DNA of 64,000 nucleotides, taken from Hanleya hanleyi (taxonomy: Eukaryota; Mollusca; Polyplacophora; Lepidopleurida; Hanleyidae). The stretch is taken from NCBI GenBank assembly GCA_036873755.1, contig JAVTVY010033650.1, positions 62,001-126,000 on the forward strand. Direction: 5' to 3'. The position numbers were made by a program, and so were the translations under genes. Position 1 is the first letter of the stretch, and each line of letters begins with the position of its first letter. Under the pieces are notes generated by a model that was not told the origin of the DNA, did not search any database, and saw only the letters and a program-made list of their open reading frames with translations. Below, one piece after another: positions 1 to 11,950 of the stretch.

Positions 1-52
1 CCTCATGTACATGTAGTATGAATAATTCAATAATTAATTTTGAAAATTGCTA

Positions 53-127
53 GGCAAATGATAAATAATTACTCTCACTGGGCAAATGATAAATAATTAC
101 TCTCACTAGGCAAATGATAAATAATTA
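53..127. repeat. 28-bp tandem repeat, about 2.7 units
   Basis: The word ggcaaatgataaataatta recurs at 53, 81 and 109, a 28-bp period with the unit tail actctcact. AT-rich minisatellite with no coding content. Confidence 0.9.
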
Positions 128-149
128 AACCTATCATGAAAAACAAAAT

Positions 150-245
150 CCAATTTGTGTTTGGAAATGTCACATTATGACGGAAGCACAGATCTATATA
201 TATGTTAATAGAATTTATATTCACGGGATCGTAGATATCAATGAC
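150..245 (+). repeat. dispersed repeat, inverted partner at 20235-20345
   Basis: The stretch with tttggaaatgtcacattatg and gacggaagcacagat matches the reverse complement of 20235-20345, where tccgtcattgtgtctgataatgtgacatttcc is partly visible. About 100 bp, diverged. Family unknown. Confidence 0.7.
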
Positions 246-265
246 GGGGAGCCTATTCCATGATG

Positions 266-2929
266 CAGGGGTTTTTCTAGCCGATTTCTCATCGTGGTAA
301 TCCCGATGAGAAATTTTGAAAATTGAGTTTTAGAGGATTTTTGTACATTGAGTTTTCTCTCGACAAATTCAGTTTCTCTTATTTTTCGATATTGAGCTCG
401 CTTGCGCGCAATTTTTTTTTGAGTTTTACTGATATTTCCTCGCCCATATCATTGTGTAGTTGTATCTAAATAAACTTATTTTAATCCTTGAATCTTGTCC
501 GAGTTCGCGATCCGTCTGTTGTCGTTGTTGTTGTTTACTGGCGAACTGTGACTCTCCGCACAAAGGTGATACTGACAATTTGAACGAATGGTGCATAGGA
601 GAACCTTTGATAGGAGAGTGTTGGGCAGTATCGGGCTTATTCATTGGACAGGCACTTCATTATCATCCAATGAAATACAGCGTTACGAAGATTGCCAAAT
701 GCCATCTTCACAGTATTGCGGACATCATCAGTTGCTGCAAACGATGTTGCATGATCTGATATTTTACAGCTAGCTACCACTCGAAACAGAATAAAACTTG
801 TGCACTATCGACATTAATGTACAAAATATAAGAATGCTTTGACTGCAATGACTAATGAACTGCAAAACCGTGGGCAAAGAAATTAAACACGGAAATTGAC
901 TGGCCCGGGCTTTGCAACAACAACAACAACGAAATGCATCTGACGATCTCCTCTCAATGAAACATTACCATTTTCAAGGTCATAAAATCAACAATCTTGG
1001 GTTATTGATTCTCCTTGAAGTATAACTGAAAGGCATAGTATCATTTGATTGGATTTTCAAACAGAATACTTGTTAGATGTATTGTTTTTTCTTCTTTCAG
1101 GAAATATTGAAGGTATCATATCTTGTGTATTCATTATGAGGGTGCCCATATATTTTACATAACTAAATGTCAGCTATAGGCCTATAAGGCTGCAGATATC
1201 CTTGAAAAAAAAAGTTGTTGAAAAGCAATTTCGATGTTTTTTTTCTCAGACAAAAGCTACATCTTGCATACAGAAATTCGACAAAGTTAATCATGCAGTC
1301 ATATTTATTTCATGTTAGCTAACAATTATAAACAACTATTCCTGGAAAAATACGAAGCTGCGCATCAAAAAACCCCTCGGCTCTGGGTACATTCATAATG
1401 TATTCAATTTGAACCAAGATGTCAGGAACACCAAGCAGTCAAGTCACAAATATACAGATTATCAAAAATTTTGCAATTAGAAATGACCCCTAAGATTTCC
1501 GTCCAATCACAGAAACCGGTATTCATTACATAAATTTCTTGATGCATCAATGATGTATACCAAATTTTACATCGAGCATTTGAACGGTATCAGAGATAGA
1601 GATCATTAATGATTTCGCATAAATTAAAGATGGCCACCCTTCCTTCCCGCCACTCAGAGGAACTGATGTGGTTATTCATTGAAATTTCTCTTGATACATT
1701 GATGCTGTATACCAAGTTTCGTATAGAACACTGAAATGGTATCCGAGATATACATCATTAAAGATTTTGCATAAATTAAAGATGGCCACCAAGGTTTCCG
1801 CCCAATCAGAGAAACCAGAACTGTCATTTGTCGTAAGTCTCTTGATGCATCGATGATGTATACCAAATTTTACATCGTGCACTTGAACGGTATCAGAGAA
1901 CGAGATCATTAATGATTTTGCATAAATTAAAGATGGCCGCCCATCCTTCTCCCCACTCAGAGGAACTGATGTGGTTATTCATTGCAAGTCAGTTGATACA
2001 TCGATGCTGTATACCAAGTTTGGTATAGAACACTTAAATTGGATCAGAGATATATATCATTAAAGTTTTTGCATAAATTAAAGATGGCCGCCAAAGTTTT
2101 CGGTCAATCAGGTCCCGATTCAAAGTATCTGGATGTATCGATGATGTATACCAACTTTCATATAAAACAACTGAATGGTAACAGAGATATGTATCATTAT
2201 CGATTTCGCATAAATTAAAGATGGCCTCCAGGATTTCCAGCTAATCAGAAAAGCCGGTTTGGTAATTTATTGAAAGTTGCTTGATGTATCGATGATGTAT
2301 ACCAACTTTCGTATTGAACAGTTGAATGGTTTCCGAGATATGGATCATTATCCATTTCGCATAAAATTAAAGATGGCCGCCAAGGTTTTCACCCAATCAG
2401 GTCCCAATTAAATAGGCTTCTGGTCCTTGACTAGGTAAATAAGCATACCAAATTTGGAATTCTTCAGTGGAACCGTTCTCCGGCTATCTCGCTCACGTAC
2501 GGACGTACAGACGTACGGACGTACAGACGTACGGACGTACAAGACGACGACAATACCCCATGGCCAAAATTGGCCGAGGGGTAAAAACCAGCTACCTTTT
2601 GTAGTACTGAGTACGAAGTAGACCGCCGAAGCCAGATACTATCTTTGTCAGAGCAGCACATTCCAAATGTTAGGTACTAAGTTATTGATGCCCGTCATTC
2701 AGTGTCGGTCACCTGTGAAAAAATTATTCGCAGGCTTGAAATGAAGGCGGACGTGTATAATGGATGTGTAATTTTCAACTGTAGGTTTGAAATTTGTTTT
2801 CAGTTACCCCTATGAAAATGTTTGCATAATTGAGTTTCTGAGCCGAAACTATGAAAACCATGGAAATATTGAGTTTTGTGAAATTCTCAAATTGAGTAGA
2901 TGAAAGATTTTGGGCTAGAATAACCCCTG
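266..2929 (+). mobile_element. hAT-like non-autonomous TIR element, copy 1, containing a nested insertion
   Basis: The left end (266-282) begins caggggtttttctagcc and the right end (2913-2929) is ggctagaataacccctg, a 17-bp terminal inverted repeat with one mismatch. CAGGGG..CCCCTG termini are typical of hAT transposons. The interior is rich in the word attgagttt near both ends and encodes no transposase. The 8-bp flanks, catgatgc and gtgatgaa, do not match, so a target duplication is not preserved or the ends come from different insertions. A separate element sits inside at 1351-2587. A closer relative with a perfect 8-bp duplication lies at 25009-26278. Confidence 0.7.
1351..2587 (-). mobile_element. 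CCCCTCGG-hairpin element with six ~150-bp units (family 1, copy 1)
   Basis: On the minus strand the element starts ttttacccctcggccaattt, which folds back on itself, then runs into an alternating acgtacgg/acgtacag microsatellite (2497-2540). About six diverged ~145-155 bp units follow, each with gatgtataccaa, a gtat..gaa stretch, catta and aaagatggcc (near 1627, 1779, 1929, 2080, 2217, 2369). The other end, at 1351, reads on the minus strand ccgaggggttttttgatgcg then cagcttcgta, matching the ends of the copies near 33100 and 40220. Copy 2 of the host duplication at 5081-5100 shows the uninterrupted site cctggaaaaaacccagctac. No coding capacity. Confidence 0.8.
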
Positions 2930-3252
2930 TGATGAAACGTCAGGCGTCTTATGTAGTAAACATCGATGTCTATGAATCTCTGCGATGTTTCACCTGTCAA
3001 AAGCGACGGGTAGAATTTTTTTCCCACCTGTCACCGGCAAATTCAAGTGTCCACAATAAGTGGACACATGAACATTTCGCGACCTGGCTAAGAATGTCAA
3101 AACACAAACCAATGGTATTCTTTGGAATCTATGTACCGGTACCCTTGATTTGAAGAATCGAGAAATCCAATGAATTTTAACTCAAGATACAGTCCAGACA
3201 AGTGAGACTACAAGTGTGATGATGTGATGTAGATTTTCACCTATAAACACTT

Positions 3253-5459
3253 TTTTAGAGGATTTTTGTACATTGAGTTTTCTCTCGACAAATTCAGTTT
3301 CTCTTATTTTTCGATATTGAGCTCGCTTGCGCGCGAATTTTTTTTGAGTTTTACTGATATTTCCTCGCCCATATCATTGTGTAGTTGTATCTAAATAAAC
3401 TTATTTTAATCCTTGAATCTTGTCCGAGTTCGCGATCCGATGTCTGTTGTCGTTGTTGTTGTTTACTGGCGAACTGTGACTCTCCGCACAAAGGTGATAC
3501 TGACAATTTGAACGAATGGTGCATAGGAGAACCTTTGATAGGAGAGTGTTGGGCAGTATCGGGCTTATTCATTGGACAGGCACTTCATTATCATCCAATG
3601 AAATACAGCGTTACGAAGATTGCCAAATGCCATCTTCGCAGTATTGCGGACATCATCCACAGGCAGCTGCACTAATTATGTAAATTTGGTTGAATAAAGA
3701 GAAATTAGTGAATATCATATGTCGTGTCTATATCTGTATATGCCGTGTTGTTGTTGTAACAACAAGGTAAATAACGCAAGCCGCCGGAACACTGTCCAAA
3801 TGTCTCGTTTCCACAGCTTTATCCTCGAAAACATCAACAAAGTGATGGATAAGCTGAACAAGTATACATCCTACTTCCAATTTAGCATATACTTAGTTCC
3901 AGGTCGGAGGGTATTCCAGCCGAAATAATCCGAAAACTCTCAATTTATTATCCTCGACAGCAGCGAAGATCGATCGGTAACAAAAATGGCCGCGTAACAT
4001 GGGTACTTGGGTGTGACGTCATAGCTCCATGCGTAGATACAGCAGGGCGCGATATATGAACTATTCGAAATCGTGTTCCATTGAGTTCCATTGGCTGTAT
4101 CTACGCATGAAGCCATGACGTCACACCCAAGTACCCATGTTCCGCAGCCATTTTTGTTACCGATCGATCTTCGCTGCTGAAATATATGTAGTTTTCAATT
4201 TGTTTTGTATAGAAAAGAGTTCGTCATGGAAACAATCATACGATTTACTGAAACTAGAATGTATACTTGATCGATTGATGCATAGTTTTGTTGCTGGTCC
4301 GAGAGGAATTTGTGAAAAAGGGAGCATTTCCTGATCGGTACATACGAGCCGTACACTACCTTCGTACTTCGTACGTAAACAACAACAACAACAACATTTC
4401 ATATATTGACATTTCGCTTTTATTTCACTGAAATTAACATTATTAGGGCCGGCGCCTGTGCATCATCAGTTGCTGCAAACGATGTTGCATGATCTGATAT
4501 TTTACAGCTAGGTACCACTCGAAACAGAATAAAACTTGTGCACTATCGACATTAATGTACAAAATATAAGAATGCTTTGACTGCAATGACTAATGAACTG
4601 CAAAACCGTGGGCAAAGAAATTAGACACGGAAATTGACTGGCCCGGGCTTTGCAACAACAACAACAACGAAATGCATCTGACGATCTCCTCTCAATGAAA
4701 CATTACCATTTTCAAGGTCATAAAATCAACAATCTTGGGTTATTGATTCTCCTTCAAGTATAACTGAAAGGCATAGTATCATTTGATTGGATTTTCAAAC
4801 AGAATACTTGTTAGATGTATTGTTTTTTCTTCTTTCAGGAAATATTGAAGGTATCATATATCTTGTGTATTCATTATGAGGGTGCCCATATATTTTACAT
4901 AACTAAATGTCAGCTATAGGCCTATAAGGCTGCAGATATCCTTGAAAAAAAAAGTTGTTGAAAAGCAATTTCGATGTTTTTTTTCTCAGACAAAAGCTAC
5001 ATCTTGCATACAGAAATTCGACAAAGTTAATCATGCAGTCATATTTATTTCATGTTAGCTAACAATTATAAACAACTATTCCTGGAAAAAACCCAGCTAC
5101 CTTTTGTAGTACTGAGTACGAAGTAGGCCGCCGAAGCCAGATACTATCTTTGTCAGAGCAGCACATTCCAAATGTTAGGTACTAAGTTATTGATGCCTGT
5201 CAAAGTGTCGGTCACCTGTGAAAAAATTATTCGCAGGCTTGAAATGAAGGCGGACGTGTATAATGGATGTGTAATTTTCAACTGTAGGTTTGAAATTTGT
5301 TTTCAGTTACCCCTATGAAAATGTTTGCATAATTGAGTTTCTGAGCCGAAACTATGAAAACCATGGAAATATTGATTTTTTCAGATTGCGCCGAAAAATT
5401 GAGTTTTGTGAAATTCTCAAATTGAGTAGATGAAAGATTTTGGGCTAGAATAACCCCTG
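3253..5459 (+). mobile_element. hAT-like element, copy 2, lacking its left end
   Basis: This is the second unit of the tandem duplication. It keeps the right terminus ggctagaataacccctg at 5443-5459 but starts inside the element, so the left terminal repeat is missing. Relative to copy 1 it has an extra ~22 bp around 5377-5398 (tttttcagattgcgccgaaa) and lacks the insertion found at 1351-2587. It contains its own insertion at 3658-4460. Confidence 0.65.
3658..4460. mobile_element. short-TIR foldback-containing insertion with 7-bp target duplication
   Basis: The insertion begins cacaggcagctgc and ends ggccggcgcctgtg, so the outer 7 bases cacaggc/gcctgtg are inverted. It is flanked by catcatc at 3651-3657 and 4461-4467, and copy 1 at 718-735 shows the uninterrupted site. 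Inside, 3958-4043 and 4094-4178 form ~86-bp inverted arms round a ~50-bp loop, including tgacgtca in both arms and aaaatggc near each arm base. A (aac)n run lies at 4377-4396. No transposase; 803 bp. Superfamily not determined: a 7-bp duplication fits neither a clean hAT nor CACTA. Confidence 0.8.
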
Positions 5460-5775
5460 TGATGAAACGTCAGGCGTCTTATGTAGTAAACATCGATGTC
5501 TATGAATCTCTGCGATGTTTCACCTGTCAAAAGCGACGGGTAGAATTTTTTTCCCACCTGTCACCGGCAAATTCAAGTGTCCACAATAAGTGGACACATG
5601 AACATTTCGCGACCTGGCTAAGAATGTCAAAACACAAATCAATGGTATTCTTTGGAATCTATGTACCGGTACCCTTGATTTGAAGAATCGAGAAATCCAA
5701 TGAATTTTAACTCAAGATACAGTCCAGACAAGTGAGACTACAAGTGTGATGATGTGATGTAGATTTTCACCTATT

Positions 5776-6235
5776 GACCCAAAATAAATTTAGCTTAGAA
5801 CTTATAGGAAATAATTGAGCCACACAGCAGTGAAGTTTTGAGAAGAAAGTTAATAATAACTATCTGGGCATCTTGGACGGCAATGACCTTGACCTTTGAC
5901 CTAAAAATAAATAGGTCTTGGAATCACATGAGTTTATAATTGGCTTCTTTGGCAATTATATTGGCAAAAAACTGTGAACTTTTGTGAATAATACCTCAAG
6001 AAATAGTACAGGCAAGCTAAATCAGTTTCAAAGGGATTTGACCATCATCTTTGACCTAAAAACACCTGTAAAGTTCTGTGATACTTGCTGAATCAGAATT
6101 GAAAGTACAGAATGGATAATTGTAGATTCAGTTTTGGGGTGATGTGACCTTGACCTTTGATATATTGACCTCAATATTAATAGCACATGAGAGTTATTTT
6201 CCCAATATATTTTCAGTGAAATTTTACAGTGCATT
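5776..6235. repeat. AGGTCA-rich dispersed repeat
   Basis: Non-coding. The minus strand carries aggtcaaaggtcaaggtca at 5887-5905, with weaker copies near 6040-6058 and 6148-6160. The same words on the plus strand occur at 29840-29905. The units look like diverged members of a dispersed family; (ac)n follows at 6286-6302. Confidence 0.6.
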
Positions 6236-6329
6236 GACTGAATGCTTTCGAAGTGATCAAGTTATTGTGGTAAAAAGAATTTGTGACACACACACACACA
6301 CATTTATTTTGTGTAAAACGAGGAGAGAG

Positions 6330-6385
6330 AGAATTATGGTTTAACATTGCATTCAGCAATATTTCAGCTATATAGCGACAATCAA
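6330..6385 (+). repeat. SINE-like head fragment
   Basis: Contains tttaacattgcattcagcaa and tatttcagctatatagcgac, the same core seen at 11345, 15545 (reverse), 51540, 51640 and 63240. Short fragment only. Confidence 0.6.
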
Positions 6386-6511
6386 CAAAATTCTTGTCTA
6401 AATATACAAACAACTCAATAATCCAAAAGTGCAAAAGAACACATTAAAGTCCTGTACATACATTAATATTTATACAACAAACTGATTTCTCTCAAATAAC
6501 TTAAAATCCTG

Positions 6512-7190
6512 ACAGTGCACATCTGCAAGAAATTAAGCATTTTCAATGTAAGTTTCAAGTTGTCCATCAAATAGTAATTGAGAAATGGTCTGGAAGAGAA
6601 ACTACATGTATTGACTGAAGGGATAAAGGGTCATAACTGTGTGGAAAATCATCGAAGAGCATACATTTGTAACAAAACAGACAATGCAGATCTGCAAGGT
6701 GCTATGCATTTTACTTGCAAGTATCGGAGTTGTCTATCAAATAGTAAGCGAGAAATGGACATGGCAAGAAATTACAGTGAGAGAGATCAAGGGACATAAC
6801 TTTGTGGGAAATCAACGAAACACATCAAAACCGACAGTGCATATCGGTAAGGTACTAAGGCATCGATCTTCCATGTAAGTTTTGAAGTTGTCTATCAAAT
6901 AGTAACTGGGATATGGACTGCACAAGAAATTGTTGCTGGATGGATGATAAGGAGCCGTAACTCTGTGGAACATCATTGAAACACATTAAAACCTGACAGT
7001 GCACATCGGCAGGGTACTTCCACATATGTTTCGGAGTTGTCATCAAATAGTAACTGAGATATGGACCGGACAAGAAAGTATTGCTGAACCGTGAGAAATC
7101 ATCGAAACGTGTGAACCCCTTACAGTGCCCATTGGCAAATACTAAGCATCTTTGAATTAAGTTTCGAAGTTCTCAGTTGTCGATCAAACA
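6512..7190 (+). repeat. tandem array of five ~130-170 bp units
   Basis: Units begin near 6512, 6681, 6831, 6992 and 7119 with (a)cagtgc.catcgg and each contains agtt..tc.atcaaatagtaa. Diverged, with no terminal hairpin recognised. The frames that read through it are repeat artefacts. From 7200 to about 8260 I see no gene, only AT-rich unique-looking DNA. Confidence 0.75.
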
Positions 7191-7199
7191 TTAACCAAT

Positions 7200-8780
7200 A
7201 TATGGACCCTGCAGCCCAAGTGGATGGTAAAGCCTCAAAATAAGCATATACAAAAAATCAGATATTTTGACCATGTTGTTTTACACATAAATCATATTTT
7301 GTATGACGAATGAGCGAATGTAAGTCAAGACACTGATTTATTAAAAAATGTGCACTTAATATGTAATCTTAGAAAAAAGAAATTTCATGGTTAACATTCA
7401 ATTTCTTTGCTTATATTTTTACCACATGTATCAGTTTATATATCAGATTTGATATTTTTGAAACATCATGATGTCTTGCTAGCATTGTTAATATTGAAAA
7501 CTGTTGACCGCTTTGATCTCCCAGGAAACTAGCGTATCTTTATGTATACTAGGACTTATGTTTTGAAGTTGGTGCTAATGCTGTTATATGAATCAGGTCT
7601 TTGGGTTATGGACATGGAAATTCCTTAATGGACGACGGCTGAATATTAAATGACGGACTGACGCTAATGTATTATGCAGACTTTCGGCTTGAAATACATG
7701 TAGCCTTCAAGAAGTAGTCCTTTAATACCATGCAGATTTCTAACAAGAGATTCATGCCAAAACTGTAGGTTAAAAGATAGAAGAAAACCTCAAATCCAAT
7801 GTGTAGGCAGACTAAGTGTGCATTTGAGTTTTTCCTTCAGATAGCTGAAATTTTAGCCGTTTATGACAGTTTTGAAGGGACTATTGAGTCCATTACTCAT
7901 TTTGAATATGCTCATTTGCCTATAAACGTCAGACTTATCAGGTGTCTTCTGCTAAATGAAAGGAAATGAAACCCTTCAAGACTTGAGAGTTATTACAGTG
8001 TTTGTACACTTGCCAACTTGAAGAATGCCCTGTGCACCTTTGAAAAAACGTGACTTACATGAGAGTCTAACCTCGCTATACATCACCTCGATATAATGCT
8101 GATTCTGATGTAAGGCGGGAGCTATGGTGTCCCCCAAATTAATATCATTTCATTCCTTATGTAAGGCTGAAAATCTATAAGTGGTTCAAATATGGTCCCC
8201 CAATAACAGCATGAAACAGAGGTTACAATGTATTAGGAAACATTTCCCATCATTCGTTCATTCATTAAGAGTAAGTGAGTGAATATGATTTATTATTACC
8301 CCACAAGCAAATTTATATTCAATATCTGGATTGTGATTGGTTAAAGGGTCAGATCGTATAAACCCATACACCCCCGAGTGATGTCTTGCTACTCAGGGTA
8401 TATAGAAAACAACTCACATGCGACTGGAAACGACTCTCTCTTCGAAAGTTCAACTGACCATATCTCAATATTTATGGAATAACTTTCACTCACTCGTCAA
8501 CATTTAATGGAATAAAGTCATACTGCATTATTCTTACTGAAGTTGCCGACACATAACTCATCAAAAGGTGTCATTTGTTCCAAAAATAAAAGTCGATTTC
8601 CGAACGAAAGCAGACCGAATGGATTGTGTGTAGCGTGCCTTTCTCACAGTGCTGTAGCAAAATGCGGACAGCTTCGTAACCAAAATGGTCCATTGGATTT
8701 GTCCGTTGTACCGTTGGTTTTAAATGATAGACCTTTTTCAGTATTTTTACTGTAAGATATAAAGGCTTGAGCGGTAATAA
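7200..8780. other. intergenic stretch without recognisable gene
   Basis: No open frame with protein character. It holds a possible repeat head (agtgagtgaatatgatttatt near 8273) and the phrase acccatacacccccgagtg near 8364, which recurs in the right arm of the hairpin at 8867-8903. Confidence 0.5.
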
Positions 8781-8786
8781 ATTTGT

Positions 8787-8903
8787 TATTTAGGTTTTCC
8801 CCTGGGTGTATGGAAAGATACGACCCTCCCTGAAACTCATACACCCTGAGGCGTCAGGGTGTCGTAACTTTCCATACACCCGAGTGAAAACCTGAATAAC
8901 TAA
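8787..8903. repeat. inverted repeat, ~35-bp arms
   Basis: Left arm 8787-8820 (gttatttaggttttc..ccctgggtgtatgg) is the near-perfect inverse of 8867-8903 (ccatacacccgagtgaaaac..ctgaataac). The loop is about 45 bp and includes a second small inversion (caccctgaggcgtcagggtg). Confidence 0.8.
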
Positions 8904-9026
8904 TAATCCACTGAGTACAAAGTCTGTGTGACCCTCTTCAATCTGACCAATTCATGTGTATGCCTTGATGAAGCTGGACCATAGCAAACACAGAAATAGA
9001 AGCTTAAACACTGAATGCAAAATTAA

Positions 9027-10645
9027 CACAGGAAAGAAGCAATCAGAGATTGCTCAATTGTATGCCCCCCCATTCCGCTTCACTCCGACACTGCTCCGCC
9101 ATTGTTCTGTTATGTATTGGTTGGTGGAGGCCTGATTTGGATAATTATAAAAATTCTGTTTCACTCACTTTTAGCATTATTTATCGATTCATTTGCCACA
9201 GCATGTACTATAGTTGATTGAACAGAATTTGATAAATAGGCATGAATTACATTGTTTTACTATATATGTTTCCAAGTGAAATTAAATAAACTAACTTGAT
9301 GTAAATGCAAATACCCGGTGAACTTACCAGAGCATGGATGTCTACTCACCAAAAATGCACGAACTACTTGTACATGATTCCTGGTCAACAAGGCCAGCCA
9401 TTAAGTTGTTTTTACGACCAAATATAGTTGTTTATGAATAGAATCAAAGCCCAGGGTGAACAAAATTTACAATGCACAACTGTGTAGCAATGATCACATT
9501 TAATGCTATATAAATAGTCCATACAATATTAACCAAGATCCAATCCGGACAAATATTTTTCTCATCCACAGAGATGTTTAAGAAACTAAGGGCCATAACT
9601 CTTGAAAATATAACTGAAACGCAGAGAAACTTCACGCTTCACAACTATGGGGCGCTGACCTCATATCATGCAAATTTCATAGATATGGATCAAGATCTAG
9701 CCTGGACAAATATATATATCCCATTCACAAAGTTTTGAGGAAGAAAGGGCCAAAACTCTTGAAAATATAACCCGAAATGCAGAGAAACTTCACGCTGCAC
9801 AACTATGGGGCATTGCCCACATATTATCACGCAAATTTCATACTTGTTCATACAATATTAATCGAGTTCCATCCTGGACAAGTCCCAATTCAGAAAGATT
9901 TCAAGAGCAAAGGGCCATAACTCTTGAAAATATATGCGAAACGCGGAAAAATATAACCCGAAATGCAGAGAAACTTCACGCTGCACAACTATGGGGAATT
10001 GACCATATATCACGCAAATTTCATACTTGTTCATACAATATTAACCGAGTTCCATCCTGGACAAGTCCCAACTCAGAAAGAGTTCAAGAACAAAGGGCCA
10101 TAACTCTTGAAAATATATGCGAAACGCGCAGAGAATTCACGCTGCACAACTACAGGGCACTGACCACATATCATGCAAATTTCATAATTGTCTATACAAT
10201 ATTAACCGAGATCCAGCCCGGACAAGTCCCAATTCACGGAGATTTCAGGTACAAAGTGCCATAACTCTTGAAAATATAAAAGAAATGTGGAGAAACTTTA
10301 CGCTGCACAACTATGGGGCACTGATCATATATCATGCAAATTTCATACTTGTCCATACAATATTAACCAAGATCCAGCCCGGACAAGTCCCATTCATAGA
10401 GATTTCAGGAACGAAGGGCCATAACTCTTGAAAATATAACCGAAACCCGGAAAAACTCTACGCTACCCAACTACGAGGCACTGGCCACATTCCATGCAAG
10501 CTTCAATCCTGTCCATCAAATATTAACCGAGATATTGCGCGGACAAAAAATTCGGACGTACAGACAATACGGCAGACGGACGGTCAGACAGATAAAGCGA
10601 TCGCTATATGCCCCCCTCTAATTAGAGGGGGGGGGGGGCATAATG
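9027..10645 (-). mobile_element. CCCCC-hairpin element with ~160-bp units (family 2, copy A)
   Basis: In reverse orientation the element starts with the hairpin cccccctctaattagagggggg (10610-10638), then an imperfect tccgtc-type run, then about six ~155-165 bp units with the minus-strand words cttgtccgggctggatct, ttaatattgtatggac and agttatggccctt. The far end (9027-9165) carries the family tail, on the minus strand attgagcaatctctgattgc then ttcctttcctgtg. Same layout as 18520-19891 and 20907-22422. No protein; apparent 60-100 aa frames are translations of the unit. Confidence 0.85.
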
Positions 10646-11344
10646 AATAGGGCTCCTCTTTGCCCCATGGGTAACATATACCCCAAGTTTGGTACCAATT
10701 CAAGATCTGGAACTGGAGATATCACACAGCTTACAAAAAGTTAACAGATGACGGACAGAAATCATGGTCGCAATATATGACCTCATCTCTGTCGAGAAGC
10801 ATATAAAAATGGGAGACTGGATTACCATACAAAATTGAGCTTTTATCAGATCAAACAACAACAGTTTACATGTACAAGGACATATATCAATGATTCCACA
10901 CCAATACAGCAATCATGTAGGTTCAACATTGTAGGGCATCTACAGTTTCATATGCATCCTTTTTTTTTTTTTCATGAACGGAAACAACATAATTTTATAT
11001 AGATCGTGGTGAACAATACACTAAATCATTTCAAGGTCTTCCAGGAAACCAATATTAAATTGATTGTCTCCGTCTTTTCAATTTCATCACCTCATACCTT
11101 CTAAATCTAAATATACCAATAATAGAAGTTTTTGAAGCACAAGAACTGCTGAACAGATTGTGATCAAACTTGACATGGTTATTCTGTCCTTGTGAGTAAA
11201 CGTTTACAACATCTCCCTAATTAATCTACTTTTAATTACTGATTGTACAAAACATGACAGTCACAGTATGAACAAAGTTTCCCCTTTGTCATAATCATTC
11301 AGTTTGATGTCAGCCATCATGTTTTGAGAGCAGTGGTAGGTAAT
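10646..11344. other. intergenic, no gene recognised
   Basis: Begins with a short unit (catgggtaacatataccccaagtttggtacc). The rest is AT-rich with a t-run at 10960-10972. The 70-aa minus frame at 10700-10912 has no recognisable features. Confidence 0.4.
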
Positions 11345-11580
11345 AAGCCAAATGAAATATCGCAGGTGAGTGAGTGAATAGAATTTAACATTGCTTTCAA
11401 CAATATTTCAACTATATCGCGATGAACCAACTAAGCACCACCTAGCCCAGTTGCATTCCTGCTACTTGAAAGAAGAAGAAATCTTTGAAGCAGCATGGAA
11501 CCAGACACACTCCATCCACCATATAAAACACTGAGGACAGCACACAAGTCACAGACAACATTGCAACATTAGATAGCGCA
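11345..11580 (+). repeat. SINE-like repeat, near full length
   Basis: Starts gtgagtgagtgaatagaatt, contains the core tttcaacaatatttcaacta and aaccaactaagcaccaccta, and ends near ataaaacactgaggacagca. The 51530-51830 region holds the same sequence in the same order. No tRNA-like promoter boxes that I can verify. Confidence 0.75.
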
Positions 11581-11950
11581 AGCAGTGAATTCATCTCAAT
11601 ACAGGTAGCTCAGGATTACATTTCTGTCTGTACAAGCTCGTCTTGCAGATACAAGCTGGATTGTATATCCATACTGGAAATGCAGTGAACTACATGAGCT
11701 TTATCTATGTTTATGTATGAAAATGAATGATCTTACAATTTAACTCCAGCAAAAAAGGTCATTTCCATTTCTGTTCAACAATGCATCATGGGATATCTTC
11801 CATGTTTGAACAAACTTGATTGGTCAATTCAAATTTTCAAAAAGAAATTTAGCATTTTCATTGGTCAGGATTTTCAAAAAGAAATCAGAGATTTTCATTG
11901 GTCAGGAGAGTTTCTGTAAAGATTTGGAACAAGCTAATATCAATGCAGTG

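Larger units (their letters stand above)
329..5775 (+). repeat. tandem segmental duplication (unit 1 about 329-3240, unit 2 about 3253-5775)
   Basis: Three blocks appear twice in the same order and orientation, near-identical. Block A is 329-730 and 3253-3657. Block B is 725-1350 and 4461-5090. Block C is 2583-3240 and 5091-5775. The junction near 3240/3253 joins ...gattttcacctat to ...ttttagaggattt. Unit 1 alone carries an insertion at 1351-2587 and unit 2 alone at 3658-4460. The short open frames inside (for example 460-759 and 3385-3675) are duplicates of one another with frame differences and are not credible genes. Confidence 0.9.

Noticed and set aside
460..773. Small proteins from frames at 460-759 and 588-773, with duplicates at 3385-3675
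   Set aside because: They lie inside a non-autonomous TIR element, shift frame between the two copies and have no protein features.
11345..11580. tRNA-derived SINE with A and B boxes
   Set aside because: Repeat nature is clear, but I could not find convincing pol III boxes, so it is left as SINE-like.
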